The notes beneath the pieces are model-generated. The model was not told the DNA's origin, did no database searches, and saw nothing but the letters and a program-made list of their open reading frames with translations. The position numbers were made by a program, and so were the translations under genes. This document shows, piece after piece, positions 1 to 9,663 of a stretch of 64,000 nucleotides of DNA; within the stretch, counting starts at the first letter, position 1; every line of letters starts with the position of its first letter. The DNA comes from CAVXGU01 sp963761615 (lineage in GTDB: Bacteria; Acidobacteriota; Vicinamibacteria; Vicinamibacterales; CAVVIG01), in NCBI GenBank assembly GCA_963761615.1, contig CAVXGU010000004.1, positions 248,001 through 312,000 of the forward strand. Reading direction: 5' to 3'.

Positions 1-1472
<1,472 letters not shown>

Positions 1473-1649
1473 TCTGGGCTCCATGCGCGTCGTGGGACTC
1501 GCGCGGACATCCTACACCCGGCCGACGGGGCGATCCACGCGCGTCCGCCCGCGCGTGGTAGCATCGAGCGACTGTCGACCGCAGATCACGCTGGAAGGAC
1601 AGCGAGGCGCCGGCACGACGTCCTGACGAGGTTGCGGCTGGAGCCTGTG

Positions 1650-2096
1650 ATGCCGCGCGAAGAGCGGATGCGCCCGGACGTGCTGAAGGAATACCGGGGC
1701 GAGCACATCGTCGTCCTGTGGGAGCCCGCGTACTGCATCCATGCCGCGAAGTGCCTGGACGCCGAGCCGGAGGTATTCGACGTCACGCGGCGACCGTGGA
1801 TTCTCGTGGAGGCGGCGAGCGCCGACCGCATCGCCCAGGCCGTGATGCAGTGTCCGACCGGCGCCCTGCACGTTCGGCGCGTCGATGGCGGCGAGCAGGA
1901 ACCCGTTCCAGAGCACACGACGGTCGAGCGGCAGCCGGACGGGCCGCTGTATCTGCGTGGCCGCCTGAAGTTCGTCGGCGCCGGAGGGGAGCCGATCCGC
2001 GAAGATACGCGCGCCGCGGTGTGTCGCTGCGGACGGACGTCGAACGGGCCGTTTTGCGACGGGACGCACCGCAAGATCGGATTCCGGGCGCCCTGA
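1650..2096 (+). CDS. Fer4_19 plus CDGSH-type iron-sulphur protein
   Basis: A 148-residue protein with two cluster-binding modules. Residues 15-78 form a divergent mono-cluster ferredoxin domain (C29-x5-C35 and C68-P). Residues 125-140 read CRCGRTSNGPFCDGTH, a complete CDGSH motif with ligands C125, C127, C136 and H140, which binds a 2Fe-2S cluster of mitoNEET type. The ATG at 1650 has GGAG at 1640-1643 with ideal spacing. The open frame extends far upstream to position 48, but that part is only antisense to the oxidoreductase gene. It starts a run of plus-strand genes (to 7760) rich in redox and cyclic-nucleotide domains. Proteins of this pairing are usually described as electron or cluster carriers; a sensing role here is inference. 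Confidence 0.88.
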   Translation: MPREERMRPDVLKEYRGEHIVVLWEPAYCIHAAKCLDAEPEVFDVTRRPWILVEAASADRIAQAVMQCPTGALHVRRVDGGEQEPVPEHTTVERQPDGPLYLRGRLKFVGAGGEPIREDTRAAVCRCGRTSNGPFCDGTHRKIGFRAP

Positions 2097-2135
2097 GGGT
2101 GCCTCCGGTGTCAGTATTCGGGTGGAACGCTCCGG

Positions 2136-5100
2136 ATGCCTGAGCCGCCGTCGCCGCTCGACGCCGCCTCCTCGCCGCTCTGCTCGCTCGGCCTGTATGC
2201 GGGACGCGTCGCGGGGGCCGTCGTCGGACGGACCCGCGAGCTCGCCGCGGTCGACGAGGAGCTCGCCGCCGCCGAGCGCGGCCTCTCCTGCCTGACGCTC
2301 GAGGGCGAGCCCGGCATCGGCAAGACGCGCCTTCTGCTCGCCGTCGAATCGATGGCCCGCACGCACGGCTTCGTGTCGATGGCGGTCACGGCCGACGAGG
2401 AGATCCGCGGGCCGTTCCTCCTCGCACGCAGCATCTTTGCCTGCCCCGGGATCGCCGAGGGGCTGTCGGCCGACGCCGCGCAGGCGCTCGAACGGATCGC
2501 ACACGTCCTGGCGAACCCCGAGGACCCCGGCCTGGCGAGTCTCCCGCCCGATCGGAAGCTCCTGCGCATCTTCGACCTGGCGGGAGCGGCGTTCCGTCTG
2601 ATCGCCGCCGAGCATCCGGTCCTGTTGATCATCGACGATCTGCAGTGGGTCGACGGAGACAGTCTGCGACTGCTGCGCTACGTGGCGCGCGCGGACGGCG
2701 CCAGCCGGATTCTGCTGGTGGTCGCGATCAGGCCGTCGGAGGTGGCGTTCGTCAACGAGGCGGTGACGCTACTCGCCGACCTCGAGCGCATGGGCCTCGT
2801 CCGGCGGCTGAAGCTCAAGCGCTTCACGCAGGCGCAGTCGGTGGAATTCCTGCAGCAGGCCTTCGGCGGACCGCTCGAGCCGGCCAGCGTCGCCGTCATG
2901 CACGCCCAGGCGGAGGGCCTGCCGTTCGTGCTGTCCGAACAGGCGCACGTCTATCGCGAGAACGGCCTCATCCGGCAGGTCGACGGGATCTGGCGCCTGG
3001 CGCCCAACGCGGAGCGCCTGCTGCCGTCGGCCGTGCGAACGCTCATCGATCGGCGGGCCGTGCACCTCCCCGACGCCGCGAGAGCGATCCTCGCCGAGGC
3101 GGGCGTCCTCGGACGCACATTCAGCCTCCGCGACCTCGCGGACCTCCGGCTTCGCCTCGGCGAAGGAGGCGACGCCGACGCGCTCGCCGACGCGCTCCAG
3201 CCGGCCGTCGACGCCGGGTTGCTGGTCGAGCAGCCGCGCGAATCGCCCGCCGACTACAGCTTCACCCACGATCAGATCCGGGAGACCCTGGTCATCGGAC
3301 TGCCGACGACTCGGCGGCGGGCGGTTCACGGTGCGATCGTGGACATGCTGGTGGGCGACGGCGGCGAGCCGCCGAAAGGAAGCCTCTCGCTGCTCAGCCA
3401 GCACGCCCTCCTGGCGGGGCGAACCGCCTCGTGCCTGCGCTTCTCGATCGACGCGGCGCGCGCGGCGATCGAGGCCAAGGCCCCGGAGGAGGTGCTGAGC
3501 CTGGTTCGCCGGGCGCTGCCCGTGGCATCGGCTCCACGGGACCGGGTGGCGCTGCTCTGCCTGCAGGACGACGCCCTGCAGATGCTCCGGCGCCAGGATC
3601 AACGGCTCGAGATCCTGTCGGAGCTCGGTGCGCTCGCCGACGCGCTCGCCGATGCCCACCTCGGGTTCGAGGTCCGGCTGCGCCGCGCGGGAGCGCTCCG
3701 CCTCTCGCACGACGAGGACGGCGCGGCCGAGATCTCGCGTCAGGTCCGGGAGTCGGCGTCGGCCCAGGGCGACGAGGCCGTGGAGCTGGCGGCGTGCATC
3801 GAGCTCGGTCAGGATCTGCTCCGGGTCGAGATGGGGGCGGGCTTCGCCCAGACGCCGACCGAGTCGGATCTGGACGGCGCCGAGGCGGCCTATCAGCGCG
3901 CCCTGGTGCTCGCCGAGCGCCGGCAGGACGATCCCATGCTCGCCGCGACCAGTCGCGAGCTCGGCGTCATCGCGCTCTCGCGCCTTCGACAGTGGTTCGT
4001 GGGCGCGGTCGCGGCCGGGGAGCACATTTCGGTCATGCGCCGGGTGGTGGCGGGTGAACCGCTGGACGACGTCCTGCGCACGCTGCCGGTCGGTCCGGAG
4101 CTGATGGCCAGAGCCAACGGCCACTTCGAGCGGGCGCTCGAGATCTTCGAGCGTCTGGGCGACCGCCAGGGCGCGATGGCCACCGTCATCGCCATGGCCC
4201 TGACGAGCTGGGCGCCGGAGGTTCACGTCACGGGCTCGGCCGCGCGCGTCGAGGACATCCGGCGCCTCGTGGAAAAGCTCAAGTCGTTCACCAAGGAGAG
4301 CGACCGCGCGCTCGCCGAGGCCCAGATGCTGTTCGGATCCCACGTCTACGCGTTCGCCAAGGGGATTCCGGACGTCGCCCTGGCGAAGGGTGACGAAGCG
4401 TTCCGCGCGGCGCGCGCGGCCGGCGAGCGGGCAATCGAATTCGCGGCCGCCGGAGGCATGGCCCGCACGAACGCGCAGCTCGACCGGAAAGAAGAAGCCC
4501 GCCGATGGCTGGATCTGGCGGCGACGGTCGCCGCGGCCGCACCAACGCGGACGCGGGCCCGGCGCCTCGAGTTCTGGCGGGGCCTCGTCCTCGGGCGGGC
4601 CGGCGACGCCGACGGCGTGCAGCAGCATCTGACTCACGCCGCGCGCATGGCCCTGGACGACGAGCGCCCCGCGGAACGATGCGAGGCGCTCGCCTGGCTG
4701 GCCTCGGAATCGGCGCGGCTCGGACGCGATCGGAAAGACGACGCCCTCCTCGCCGTCGCGGAGCAAGCCGCGCGGACGGTCCTGCAGGACGCGGCGGCGC
4801 TCCCCGGCCACGCCCCGTGGCGGCCGCAGGCCCACGCGGCCCTGGCCCGGGTGGCGCTGGTGAGGGGGGAGACCGACGCGGCGGCGGAAGCCGGCAGGCG
4901 CGCCCTCGCCGAGCTGGACACCGCGATGCGAGAGGACATGAACCTGGACGTCCTGCTTCCGGCCGCCGAGGCGGTTCTCGTGGCGGGATCGGACGCGGAA
5001 GCCCGGGCGCTGCAGGAGCGTCTGCAGCTGCTGCTCAGGCTCCACGCCCAGCGAATCCTGAGCGACGACGTGCGGGGTGACTGGTTCAGGTTCGGGATCG

Positions 5101-5360
5101 GACGCGAGCTGGCCCTCCTCGCAGGGCCCGTCGTCGACCCGGGCACCGACAGCCGGGAGCAGAAACAGACCGACCTTTCCGAGGAGGACGTCCAGCTCCT
5201 TCGGCTCGTCGTCGAAGGACGCACCAACAAGGAGATCGCCAGGGAGATTGGCGCTCCGGAGCGGGTCGTGTCCCTGCGGCTGGCGGAGTTGTTCGTCAGA
5301 ATCGGCGCGTCGTCCCGCGCGGGCGCGACGGTGACGGCGATCGCAGGAGGGATGGTCTAG
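2136..5360 (+). CDS. Large AAA ATPase / TPR / LuxR-type transcriptional regulator
   Basis: A 1074-residue protein with the architecture of large ATPase (STAND/AAA16-type) regulators. An N-terminal P-loop domain has Walker A GEPGIGKT at residues 57-64 and a Walker B-like LLIIDDLQWVD at about 162-172. A long alpha-helical, TPR-like middle follows. The last 60 residues form a LuxR-type helix-turn-helix (LSEEDVQLLRLVVEGRTNKE onward). Such proteins normally couple ligand or partner sensing in the helical array to ATP-dependent activation of transcription. The gene ends two bases before the ferredoxin-cyclase gene, with AGGAGG inside its own 3' end serving as that gene's ribosome site, so the two are co-expressed. 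Related ATPases are often fused to class III cyclase domains in other bacteria; here the cyclase is a separate downstream gene. The target promoter is unknown. Confidence 0.85.
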   Translation: MPEPPSPLDAASSPLCSLGLYAGRVAGAVVGRTRELAAVDEELAAAERGLSCLTLEGEPGIGKTRLLLAVESMARTHGFVSMAVTADEEIRGPFLLARSIFACPGIAEGLSADAAQALERIAHVLANPEDPGLASLPPDRKLLRIFDLAGAAFRLIAAEHPVLLIIDDLQWVDGDSLRLLRYVARADGASRILLVVAIRPSEVAFVNEAVTLLADLERMGLVRRLKLKRFTQAQSVEFLQQAFGGPLEPASVAVMHAQAEGLPFVLSEQAHVYRENGLIRQVDGIWRLAPNAERLLPSAVRTLIDRRAVHLPDAARAILAEAGVLGRTFSLRDLADLRLRLGEGGDADALADALQPAVDAGLLVEQPRESPADYSFTHDQIRETLVIGLPTTRRRAVHGAIVDMLVGDGGEPPKGSLSLLSQHALLAGRTASCLRFSIDAARAAIEAKAPEEVLSLVRRALPVASAPRDRVALLCLQDDALQMLRRQDQRLEILSELGALADALADAHLGFEVRLRRAGALRLSHDEDGAAEISRQVRESASAQGDEAVELAACIELGQDLLRVEMGAGFAQTPTESDLDGAEAAYQRALVLAERRQDDPMLAATSRELGVIALSRLRQWFVGAVAAGEHISVMRRVVAGEPLDDVLRTLPVGPELMARANGHFERALEIFERLGDRQGAMATVIAMALTSWAPEVHVTGSAARVEDIRRLVEKLKSFTKESDRALAEAQMLFGSHVYAFAKGIPDVALAKGDEAFRAARAAGERAIEFAAAGGMARTNAQLDRKEEARRWLDLAATVAAAAPTRTRARRLEFWRGLVLGRAGDADGVQQHLTHAARMALDDERPAERCEALAWLASESARLGRDRKDDALLAVAEQAARTVLQDAAALPGHAPWRPQAHAALARVALVRGETDAAAEAGRRALAELDTAMREDMNLDVLLPAAEAVLVAGSDAEARALQERLQLLLRLHAQRILSDDVRGDWFRFGIGRELALLAGPVVDPGTDSREQKQTDLSEEDVQLLRLVVEGRTNKEIAREIGAPERVVSLRLAELFVRIGASSRAGATVTAIAGGMV

Positions 5361-5362
5361 CC

Positions 5363-6097
5363 GTGCTTCAGGTTCGCATCGAACGCTCCCGCTGCATCGG
5401 GGCGGGCAACTGCATCACCATCGCGCCGACCGCGTTCGACTGGCTCGAGGGCGAGTTCTTCAAGGTGGCGCTCGTCGATGCCACGAGCGTCGACGAGGAG
5501 ATCCTCAGGGAAGCCGCCCTGTCCTGTCCGACCCAGGCCATCGTGCTGGAGGACGTCGAAGAGCTGCTGCCCTGGCAGCTCCGCGCCAGGCAGACGGTCG
5601 GATCCGTCCGGGTCGCCGAGACGTTCATGTTCACGGACATCGTGAAGTCGACCAACCTGGTCGAGGCGATCGGCGACGAGGCCTGGGACGCACTGCTGCG
5701 GTGGCACAACGAGACGCTGCGCGCCGTCTTCGTCGCGCACGACGGGACCGAGGTCGTCTCCACCGGCGATGGGTTCTTCGTCGAGTTCAAGACGGCCGAT
5801 GCCGCGCTCGCCTGCGCCGTCGCCCTCCAGCGGGAGCTGGCGGAGCACCGGCGGGCCCAGGGCTTCTCGCCGCAGGTTCGCATCGGGATCCACACGGCCG
5901 ATGCCACCAGAGTGGGGAGCAACTTCTCCGGGAAAGGCGTTCACGAAGCGGCGCGAATCGCGGCGCTGGCGGAGGGCGGCGAGATCCTCGCCAGCCGCCA
6001 GTCGATGACGCCGCGATTTACCGCCTCCGAGCCGCGCCAGGTCACCTTGAAAGGCATCGCCGACCCGGTGGAGGTCGTGACGGTCCAGTGGAAGTGA
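5363..6097 (+). CDS. Ferredoxin domain fused to class III nucleotidyl cyclase domain
   Basis: A 244-residue fusion. Residues 1-65 are a small ferredoxin: C11-x5-C17 and C55-P, the three-cysteine pattern typical of 3Fe-4S mono-cluster ferredoxins. Residues 85-240 are a class III adenylate/guanylate cyclase catalytic domain, with the metal-binding aspartates D92 (FTDIVKST) and D136 (STGDGFF). Two usual residues differ: the lysine that normally helps select adenine is Val132, and the transition-state asparagine is His194, while the partner Arg198 is kept. Nucleotide product and activity are therefore uncertain. The GTG start is two bases after the upstream stop. The gene overlaps the next by GTGA. 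A cNMP-binding protein is encoded three genes downstream, which makes a redox-to-cyclic-nucleotide signalling role a reasonable inference. Confidence 0.87.
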   Translation: MLQVRIERSRCIGAGNCITIAPTAFDWLEGEFFKVALVDATSVDEEILREAALSCPTQAIVLEDVEELLPWQLRARQTVGSVRVAETFMFTDIVKSTNLVEAIGDEAWDALLRWHNETLRAVFVAHDGTEVVSTGDGFFVEFKTADAALACAVALQRELAEHRRAQGFSPQVRIGIHTADATRVGSNFSGKGVHEAARIAALAEGGEILASRQSMTPRFTASEPRQVTLKGIADPVEVVTVQWK

Positions 6098-6816
6098 GTC
6101 TGGACCTCCTGTTCCTCGGCACGGGCAACGCGACGTCCCATGACGGACGGGCGACCAGCGGCTTCGTCGTCGACGGCCGGTATCTGTTCGACGCAGGGGC
6201 GGCGACGCTCCAGCAGCTGAAGAAGGCACGCGTGGATCCGGCCGGCCTGCAGGCGGTCCTGATCACCCACTTCCACGCCGATCACTTCTTCGGGCTGCCG
6301 TTCCTGCTCCTGGAGTACTGGATCGCCGGCCGCGAGGAGGACCTGCAGATCGTCGGCCCGCCGGGCATCGAAGCCAGGACCGAGCACCTGCTGGATCTCG
6401 CCTTCCCCGGGCTGCCCCGGCGCGCGCGGGAGTACCGCCGGCGCTACACCGAGGTGGCCGATGGCGCGAGCGGCGAGGTGGCGGGGCTGCCGTTCGAGGC
6501 CTTCGAGGTCGAGCACGTGTCATCGCTGCGCTGCTTCGCCTATCGCGCCCGGATCGGCGGGCGCACGCTCGCGTACTCGGGCGATTCCGTGATGTGTCGC
6601 GGGTTGCTGAACGTGGTCGCCGGCGCCGACGTGGTGGTGCTCAACTGCTCGCAGCGCGGCGACCCGGTGCATCTCGCGGTCGAAGACGTCCCGGCCGTGG
6701 TCGTGCACGCACGCGCCGAGGCAAGAACGATTCTGAGCCACGTCGACGGGCCCATCGCCGCCGCGCGCGACGCGCGTGCGCTGGTGGCCTCCGATCTGGA
6801 CCGTCTTCGCGTGTAG
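6094..6816 (+). CDS. RNase Z-like MBL-fold metallo-hydrolase
   Basis: A 240-residue metallo-beta-lactamase-fold protein. The metal motif is THFHADH (H59, H61, D63, H64), and a later DSVMCRG segment supplies the bridging aspartate. The start LLFLGTGNATSHDGR matches the FLGTG opening of RNase Z/ElaC-like and related phosphodiesterase families. The length is shorter than most tRNA 3' endonucleases and no exosite arm is evident, so a phosphodiesterase or other small-molecule hydrolase is as likely as tRNA processing. The GTG start overlaps the cyclase stop codon, implying translational coupling. MBL-fold phosphodiesterases can hydrolyse cyclic nucleotides, so degradation of the cyclase product is possible but unproven. 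Confidence 0.82.
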   Translation: MSLDLLFLGTGNATSHDGRATSGFVVDGRYLFDAGAATLQQLKKARVDPAGLQAVLITHFHADHFFGLPFLLLEYWIAGREEDLQIVGPPGIEARTEHLLDLAFPGLPRRAREYRRRYTEVADGASGEVAGLPFEAFEVEHVSSLRCFAYRARIGGRTLAYSGDSVMCRGLLNVVAGADVVVLNCSQRGDPVHLAVEDVPAVVVHARAEARTILSHVDGPIAAARDARALVASDLDRLRV

Positions 6817-6868
6817 AGCGACTCTGGCGGCAGGTGCGCCGATGCACGTATCCTAGTCGCGATGCAGC

Positions 6869-6951
6869 GCGGACCTTCAGGTCCGCTAGCGGACCTGGTG
6901 GTGTAGTGCGGACCTTCAGGTCCGCAACGAACGGCAGGCCTGAAGGCCTGC
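6869..6951. repeat. Cluster of REP-like 18-base palindromic units
   Basis: Two exact copies of GCGGACCTTCAGGTCCGC lie at 6869-6886 and 6908-6925, with a partial copy (GCGGACCT) at 6889-6896. A related unit in the reverse sense, GCAGGCCTGAAGGCCTGC, is at 6934-6951. Each can fold as a hairpin around a CTTCAG or CTGAAG centre. The same unit recurs at 17581. They fill most of the 206-base gap between the MBL gene and the Rieske gene and may act in RNA stabilisation or termination, as REP elements do elsewhere. Confidence 0.85.
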
Positions 6952-7022
6952 GCTACGTACGTCAATCGAAGCGCATCCGATTCGAAGCCGGTCCGGCGGC
7001 AACGGTCGGCCAGGGAGGGATC

Positions 7023-7319
7023 ATGGCGTTCGTCGGGAAGGTCAGTCAGGTCGCGGCCGGTCAGCTGGTGGGAATCGAGGTCGACGGAAAGCCCGTGGCG
7101 GTGGCCAACGTGGACGGACGTCTGTTCGCGATCGGCGACCGCTGCACGCATCGCGGATGCTCGCTCTCGGAAGGGGAGCTGTCCGGCACGACCGTGACGT
7201 GCCCGTGCCACGGCGGTCAGTTCGACGTGACGAGCGGCGAGGTCGTCGGCGGGCCTCCCCGGGAGTCGGTCCCGTCGTACGGCGTGCAGGTCGTCGGCGA
7301 CGAGTTCCACATCGGCTGA
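7023..7319 (+). CDS. Rieske 2Fe-2S protein
   Basis: A 98-residue single-domain Rieske protein with both ligand boxes: C41-T-H43 (CTHRGC) and C60-P-C-H63 (CPCHGGQFD). Cys46 and Cys62 occupy the positions that form a disulphide in high-potential, bc1-type Rieske domains, unlike many dioxygenase ferredoxins. No signal peptide or membrane anchor is seen, so it should be cytoplasmic and soluble. The start ATG has a strong AGGGAGG site at 7012-7018. It is separated from the upstream genes by palindromic repeats and followed after 12 bases by the cNMP-binding gene, probably in one transcript. Redox partner unknown. Confidence 0.92.
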   Translation: MAFVGKVSQVAAGQLVGIEVDGKPVAVANVDGRLFAIGDRCTHRGCSLSEGELSGTTVTCPCHGGQFDVTSGEVVGGPPRESVPSYGVQVVGDEFHIG

Positions 7320-7331
7320 CACGAGGCCTCA

Positions 7332-7760
7332 ATGTCGATTGCAGACGTGCTCGCCGACGTGCCGCTGTTCGCAGGGCTCGATGCCAAGGCGATCGAGTCC
7401 CTGGCGGGCTTCACCTTCCGGAAGACGTTCGAGCCCGGGGACCTGATCGTCGAGGAAGGCCGCACGGGGAACGGCATGTTCATCGTCCTCTCCGGGAGCG
7501 CCGAAGTCGTCAAGGGCCTCGGGACGCCGCAGCCGCGCGTCGTCGCGACGCTCGGCGCCGGCGAGCCGATCGGCGAGATGGCGCTCCTGGGCGAGTGGCC
7601 GCGCACCGCGTCGGTGCGGGCGCTCGAAACGACGGAATGCGTCGGCATCGACCGGTGGATCTTCCTCGACTATCTGGAGAAGGAGCCGAAGCTCGCGCTT
7701 CGGCTGCTCCAGATCCTGGCGCTGCGGCTGGCGGAGACGGCGGAGCGGCTGGCCGAGTAG
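7332..7760 (+). CDS. Cyclic nucleotide-binding (Crp-like) domain protein
   Basis: A 142-residue protein that is essentially one cNMP-binding beta-barrel. The phosphate-binding cassette reads IGEMALLGEWPRTASVRA, with G81-E82 and R91-T92 at the positions that contact the cyclic phosphate and ribose in CAP-type domains. There is no DNA-binding domain after the C-terminal helix, so it should act through a partner protein rather than as a transcription factor. Its place 12 bases after the Rieske gene, and in the same gene run as the cyclase at 5363, makes it a candidate receptor for the cyclase product. Confidence 0.88.
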   Translation: MSIADVLADVPLFAGLDAKAIESLAGFTFRKTFEPGDLIVEEGRTGNGMFIVLSGSAEVVKGLGTPQPRVVATLGAGEPIGEMALLGEWPRTASVRALETTECVGIDRWIFLDYLEKEPKLALRLLQILALRLAETAERLAE

Positions 7761-7764
7761 GCGC

Positions 7765-9024
7765 TTACGTCGCCGCGAGGCTCTTGGCGATCCCCGCAAG
7801 GGCGGTCCTGACGGACGCGAGCACCGCCGGCGCTCGATCGCGAGCCTGGAGGAAGCCGCAGTACGCCCCGAGCTCTCCCAGCCGTTCGCGAAAGACCGTC
7901 CGGGCCGCGTCCCCGTGCGTCGGGATCGTCGCGCCCCGCGACAGCCGGAAGCTGATCCCGGCCGTCTTGCCCGGGTGCGACGGCCCGGCGGGCGACTTCG
8001 TCAAGGCGTCGGCCAGCGGCGCGACGATGTCCATCATCAGCGACTCGGCGGCTCGGGACAGCCGCTGCAACTGCTCGTTCGACTCCTCGCCGTGCACGAA
8101 GAGCCGCCCCAGGACCTGCGTCATCAGCTCGTAGCACGCGTCGGCGAGGTTGCTCAGCTCGGCCGTGTCCGGATCGTCGATGAAGTTGAGATCCTCGGTG
8201 TCGGTCTTGTCGCTCGGCGGCAGGGCGTAGGGGTTGGCCAGGACCGGTCGCGCCGGCTGGAATCCGGGATCCTCGGCCAGGGCGTCCTTGCACTCCCGCC
8301 AGATCGTGACGAACTTGCTGTAGTGCGAGTCGGGCGTGTCGCGGCTCGCGCCTTCCCCCTGGACGACGATCACGTTGATCGCCTGCTGCGCCGACGCGAG
8401 ATCGGTGACCGGCGTCAGCTCGGGCAGGCTTTCGAAGTGGGCGGGCGCCGCCGTCTGCATGTCGGGACGGCCGATGAAGAGCCCGCGCTCGCCGTACTTC
8501 TGCGCCAGATAGACGAAGCCGTCCTCGATGCCCCGGTAGAGGCGGCCCTGGGTGTGGTATTCGCGCTCGGTCGCGAAGATGTCGCTGAGCTGCGGTCGAA
8601 CGGCGGCGGGGAGACTGCGGGCGACCCTGCCGTCCGCGCCGACGAGATCGTCGGGCTCCTCGATGGCGATGAACTGCTCCATCGTGTCGAGACTGAACGG
8701 CGCCAGTCGTAGGTGAAACCCACCGCGCCGATCCATCCGGATCGGGAAGTTCGGGCGCCGGAGGTGGGGTGCCCCGCCGATCGCCGTCAGGAGATTGCAC
8801 ACGGCGCCCAGATGGAGCATCTCCTGGACGGCGACGCCGCGCAGCAGGCGGCTCCAGCGCCGGATCTTGCGCAGCTGCGCGTCCGTGATCCCTTCGTCCG
8901 TGCTGCTCTTCAGGCTGAAGGCCGTGAACAGGTAGCAGCACATGACGCCGTGCTCGATTTCCGCCGCCTCCGTCAGGAGGTAGATCAGCTGCGCGCGGTT
9001 CTCGATGCGGAGGGTCGGCTCCAT
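7765..9024 (-). CDS. VioB/RebD-like ferritin-fold protein
   Basis: A 419-residue protein matching the ferritin-like family that includes the iminophenyl-pyruvate dimer synthases of violacein and rebeccamycin pathways (VioB, RebD, StaD). The N-terminal helices carry a di-metal pattern: EAAEIEHGVMCCYL near residues 18-31 and VQEMLHLGAVCNLL near 69-82, then GGAPHLRRPNFP. VioB itself is about 1000 residues, so this is the short form that is common as a stand-alone gene. No tryptophan oxidase or other indole-pathway gene is near, so a bisindole product is not supported. The ATG at 9024 is chosen because homology starts there (MEPTLRIENRAQ); an in-frame ATG at 9084 would add 20 unrelated residues. 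It converges on the cNMP gene with a four-base gap. Confidence 0.78.
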   Translation of the reverse strand: MEPTLRIENRAQLIYLLTEAAEIEHGVMCCYLFTAFSLKSSTDEGITDAQLRKIRRWSRLLRGVAVQEMLHLGAVCNLLTAIGGAPHLRRPNFPIRMDRRGGFHLRLAPFSLDTMEQFIAIEEPDDLVGADGRVARSLPAAVRPQLSDIFATEREYHTQGRLYRGIEDGFVYLAQKYGERGLFIGRPDMQTAAPAHFESLPELTPVTDLASAQQAINVIVVQGEGASRDTPDSHYSKFVTIWRECKDALAEDPGFQPARPVLANPYALPPSDKTDTEDLNFIDDPDTAELSNLADACYELMTQVLGRLFVHGEESNEQLQRLSRAAESLMMDIVAPLADALTKSPAGPSHPGKTAGISFRLSRGATIPTHGDAARTVFRERLGELGAYCGFLQARDRAPAVLASVRTALAGIAKSLAAT

Positions 9025-9076
9025 CAGGGCACCTAGGATACACGCGCCGGTCGGCGGATGGATGCCCTCCCGAACG

Positions 9077-9109
9077 GCCGGCACGTCCCCCGACCGGGGG
9101 CGTGCCGGC
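9077..9109 (-). terminator. Strong GC hairpin after the secreted-protein gene
   Basis: GCCGGCACG (9077-9085) pairs with CGTGCCGGC (9101-9109), and inside them CCCCC pairs with GGGGG across a four-base loop, leaving one bulged T. It lies ten bases after the stop codon of the minus-strand gene 9119-9598. No T-tract follows, so it is a hairpin of terminator type rather than a classical intrinsic terminator. Confidence 0.6.
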
Positions 9110-9118
9110 GGTGCCGGC

Positions 9119-9598
9119 CTAGCCGATTGGCCGAGGCGCCGGGCTTTCGGCCGGCGCGCTCGTCGCCGCCTCCTGTGGGTAGAGCGGCGCGACGCCGTCC
9201 GAGTGATTGGGCAGGTACCACGCAGCGATCCGTGCGGGAGCGCCGGCGGATGTCCGCTCGAGCGTCATCTGCTCCTTGTCGCTCGACACGGGCCTCTGCA
9301 CCGGCGTGGTGAAGAACGTCGCGTACACCGTGGAGCGATCCTGGCTCAGGACGCGCACGATCGAGGGCTCCACCATCTGGAACACGTAAGTCCCCGGCTT
9401 CAGTCCGACGCCCGGAATCTCGATCGGGCCACTGAAGAACATGAAGTGGTCCGACGGCGATCCGCGGACGACGCCGGCATGTCCTGTGACGGTGACAGTG
9501 AACTCCATCGGCTGCTGAGCTTGTGCCCATGCCGGATGGGCTCCGCTCAGCAGGAACACCGCGGCGATTGCGACTCCTGCGCCGATCAGCTTCTTCAT
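9119..9598 (-). CDS. Secreted protein of unknown function
   Basis: A 159-residue protein with a clear Sec signal peptide: MKKLIGAG, a hydrophobic stretch and a likely cleavage after AWAQA at about residue 27. The mature part contains an extracytoplasmic beta-rich domain (FTVTVTGHAGVV, PGTYVFQMVEPSIVRVLSQD, VYATFFTTP) and a low-complexity C-terminus rich in Ala, Pro and Ser. I do not recognise the family. The ribosome site AAGGAGGT, five bases before the ATG, is one of the best in the window and suggests high expression. It follows the DAB operon on the same strand but is separated by an inverted repeat at 9617-9639. Confidence 0.85.
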   Translation of the reverse strand: MKKLIGAGVAIAAVFLLSGAHPAWAQAQQPMEFTVTVTGHAGVVRGSPSDHFMFFSGPIEIPGVGLKPGTYVFQMVEPSIVRVLSQDRSTVYATFFTTPVQRPVSSDKEQMTLERTSAGAPARIAAWYLPNHSDGVAPLYPQEAATSAPAESPAPRPIG

Positions 9599-9616
9599 CG
9601 GATACCTCCTTGCTAC

Positions 9617-9639
9617 TGCAACGATCGTGATTCGTTGCA
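9617..9639 (-). promoter_or_regulatory. Inverted repeat between DAB operon and secreted-protein gene
   Basis: TGCAACGA (9617-9624) and TCGTTGCA (9632-9639) form a perfect 8-base stem with a 7-base loop. On the minus strand it lies 25 bases after the last DAB gene and about ten bases before the ribosome site of the next gene. It could be a terminator stem or a 5' leader structure. Confidence 0.45.
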
Positions 9640-9663
9640 AAGGGGGTTCCGGAAGACACGGCG

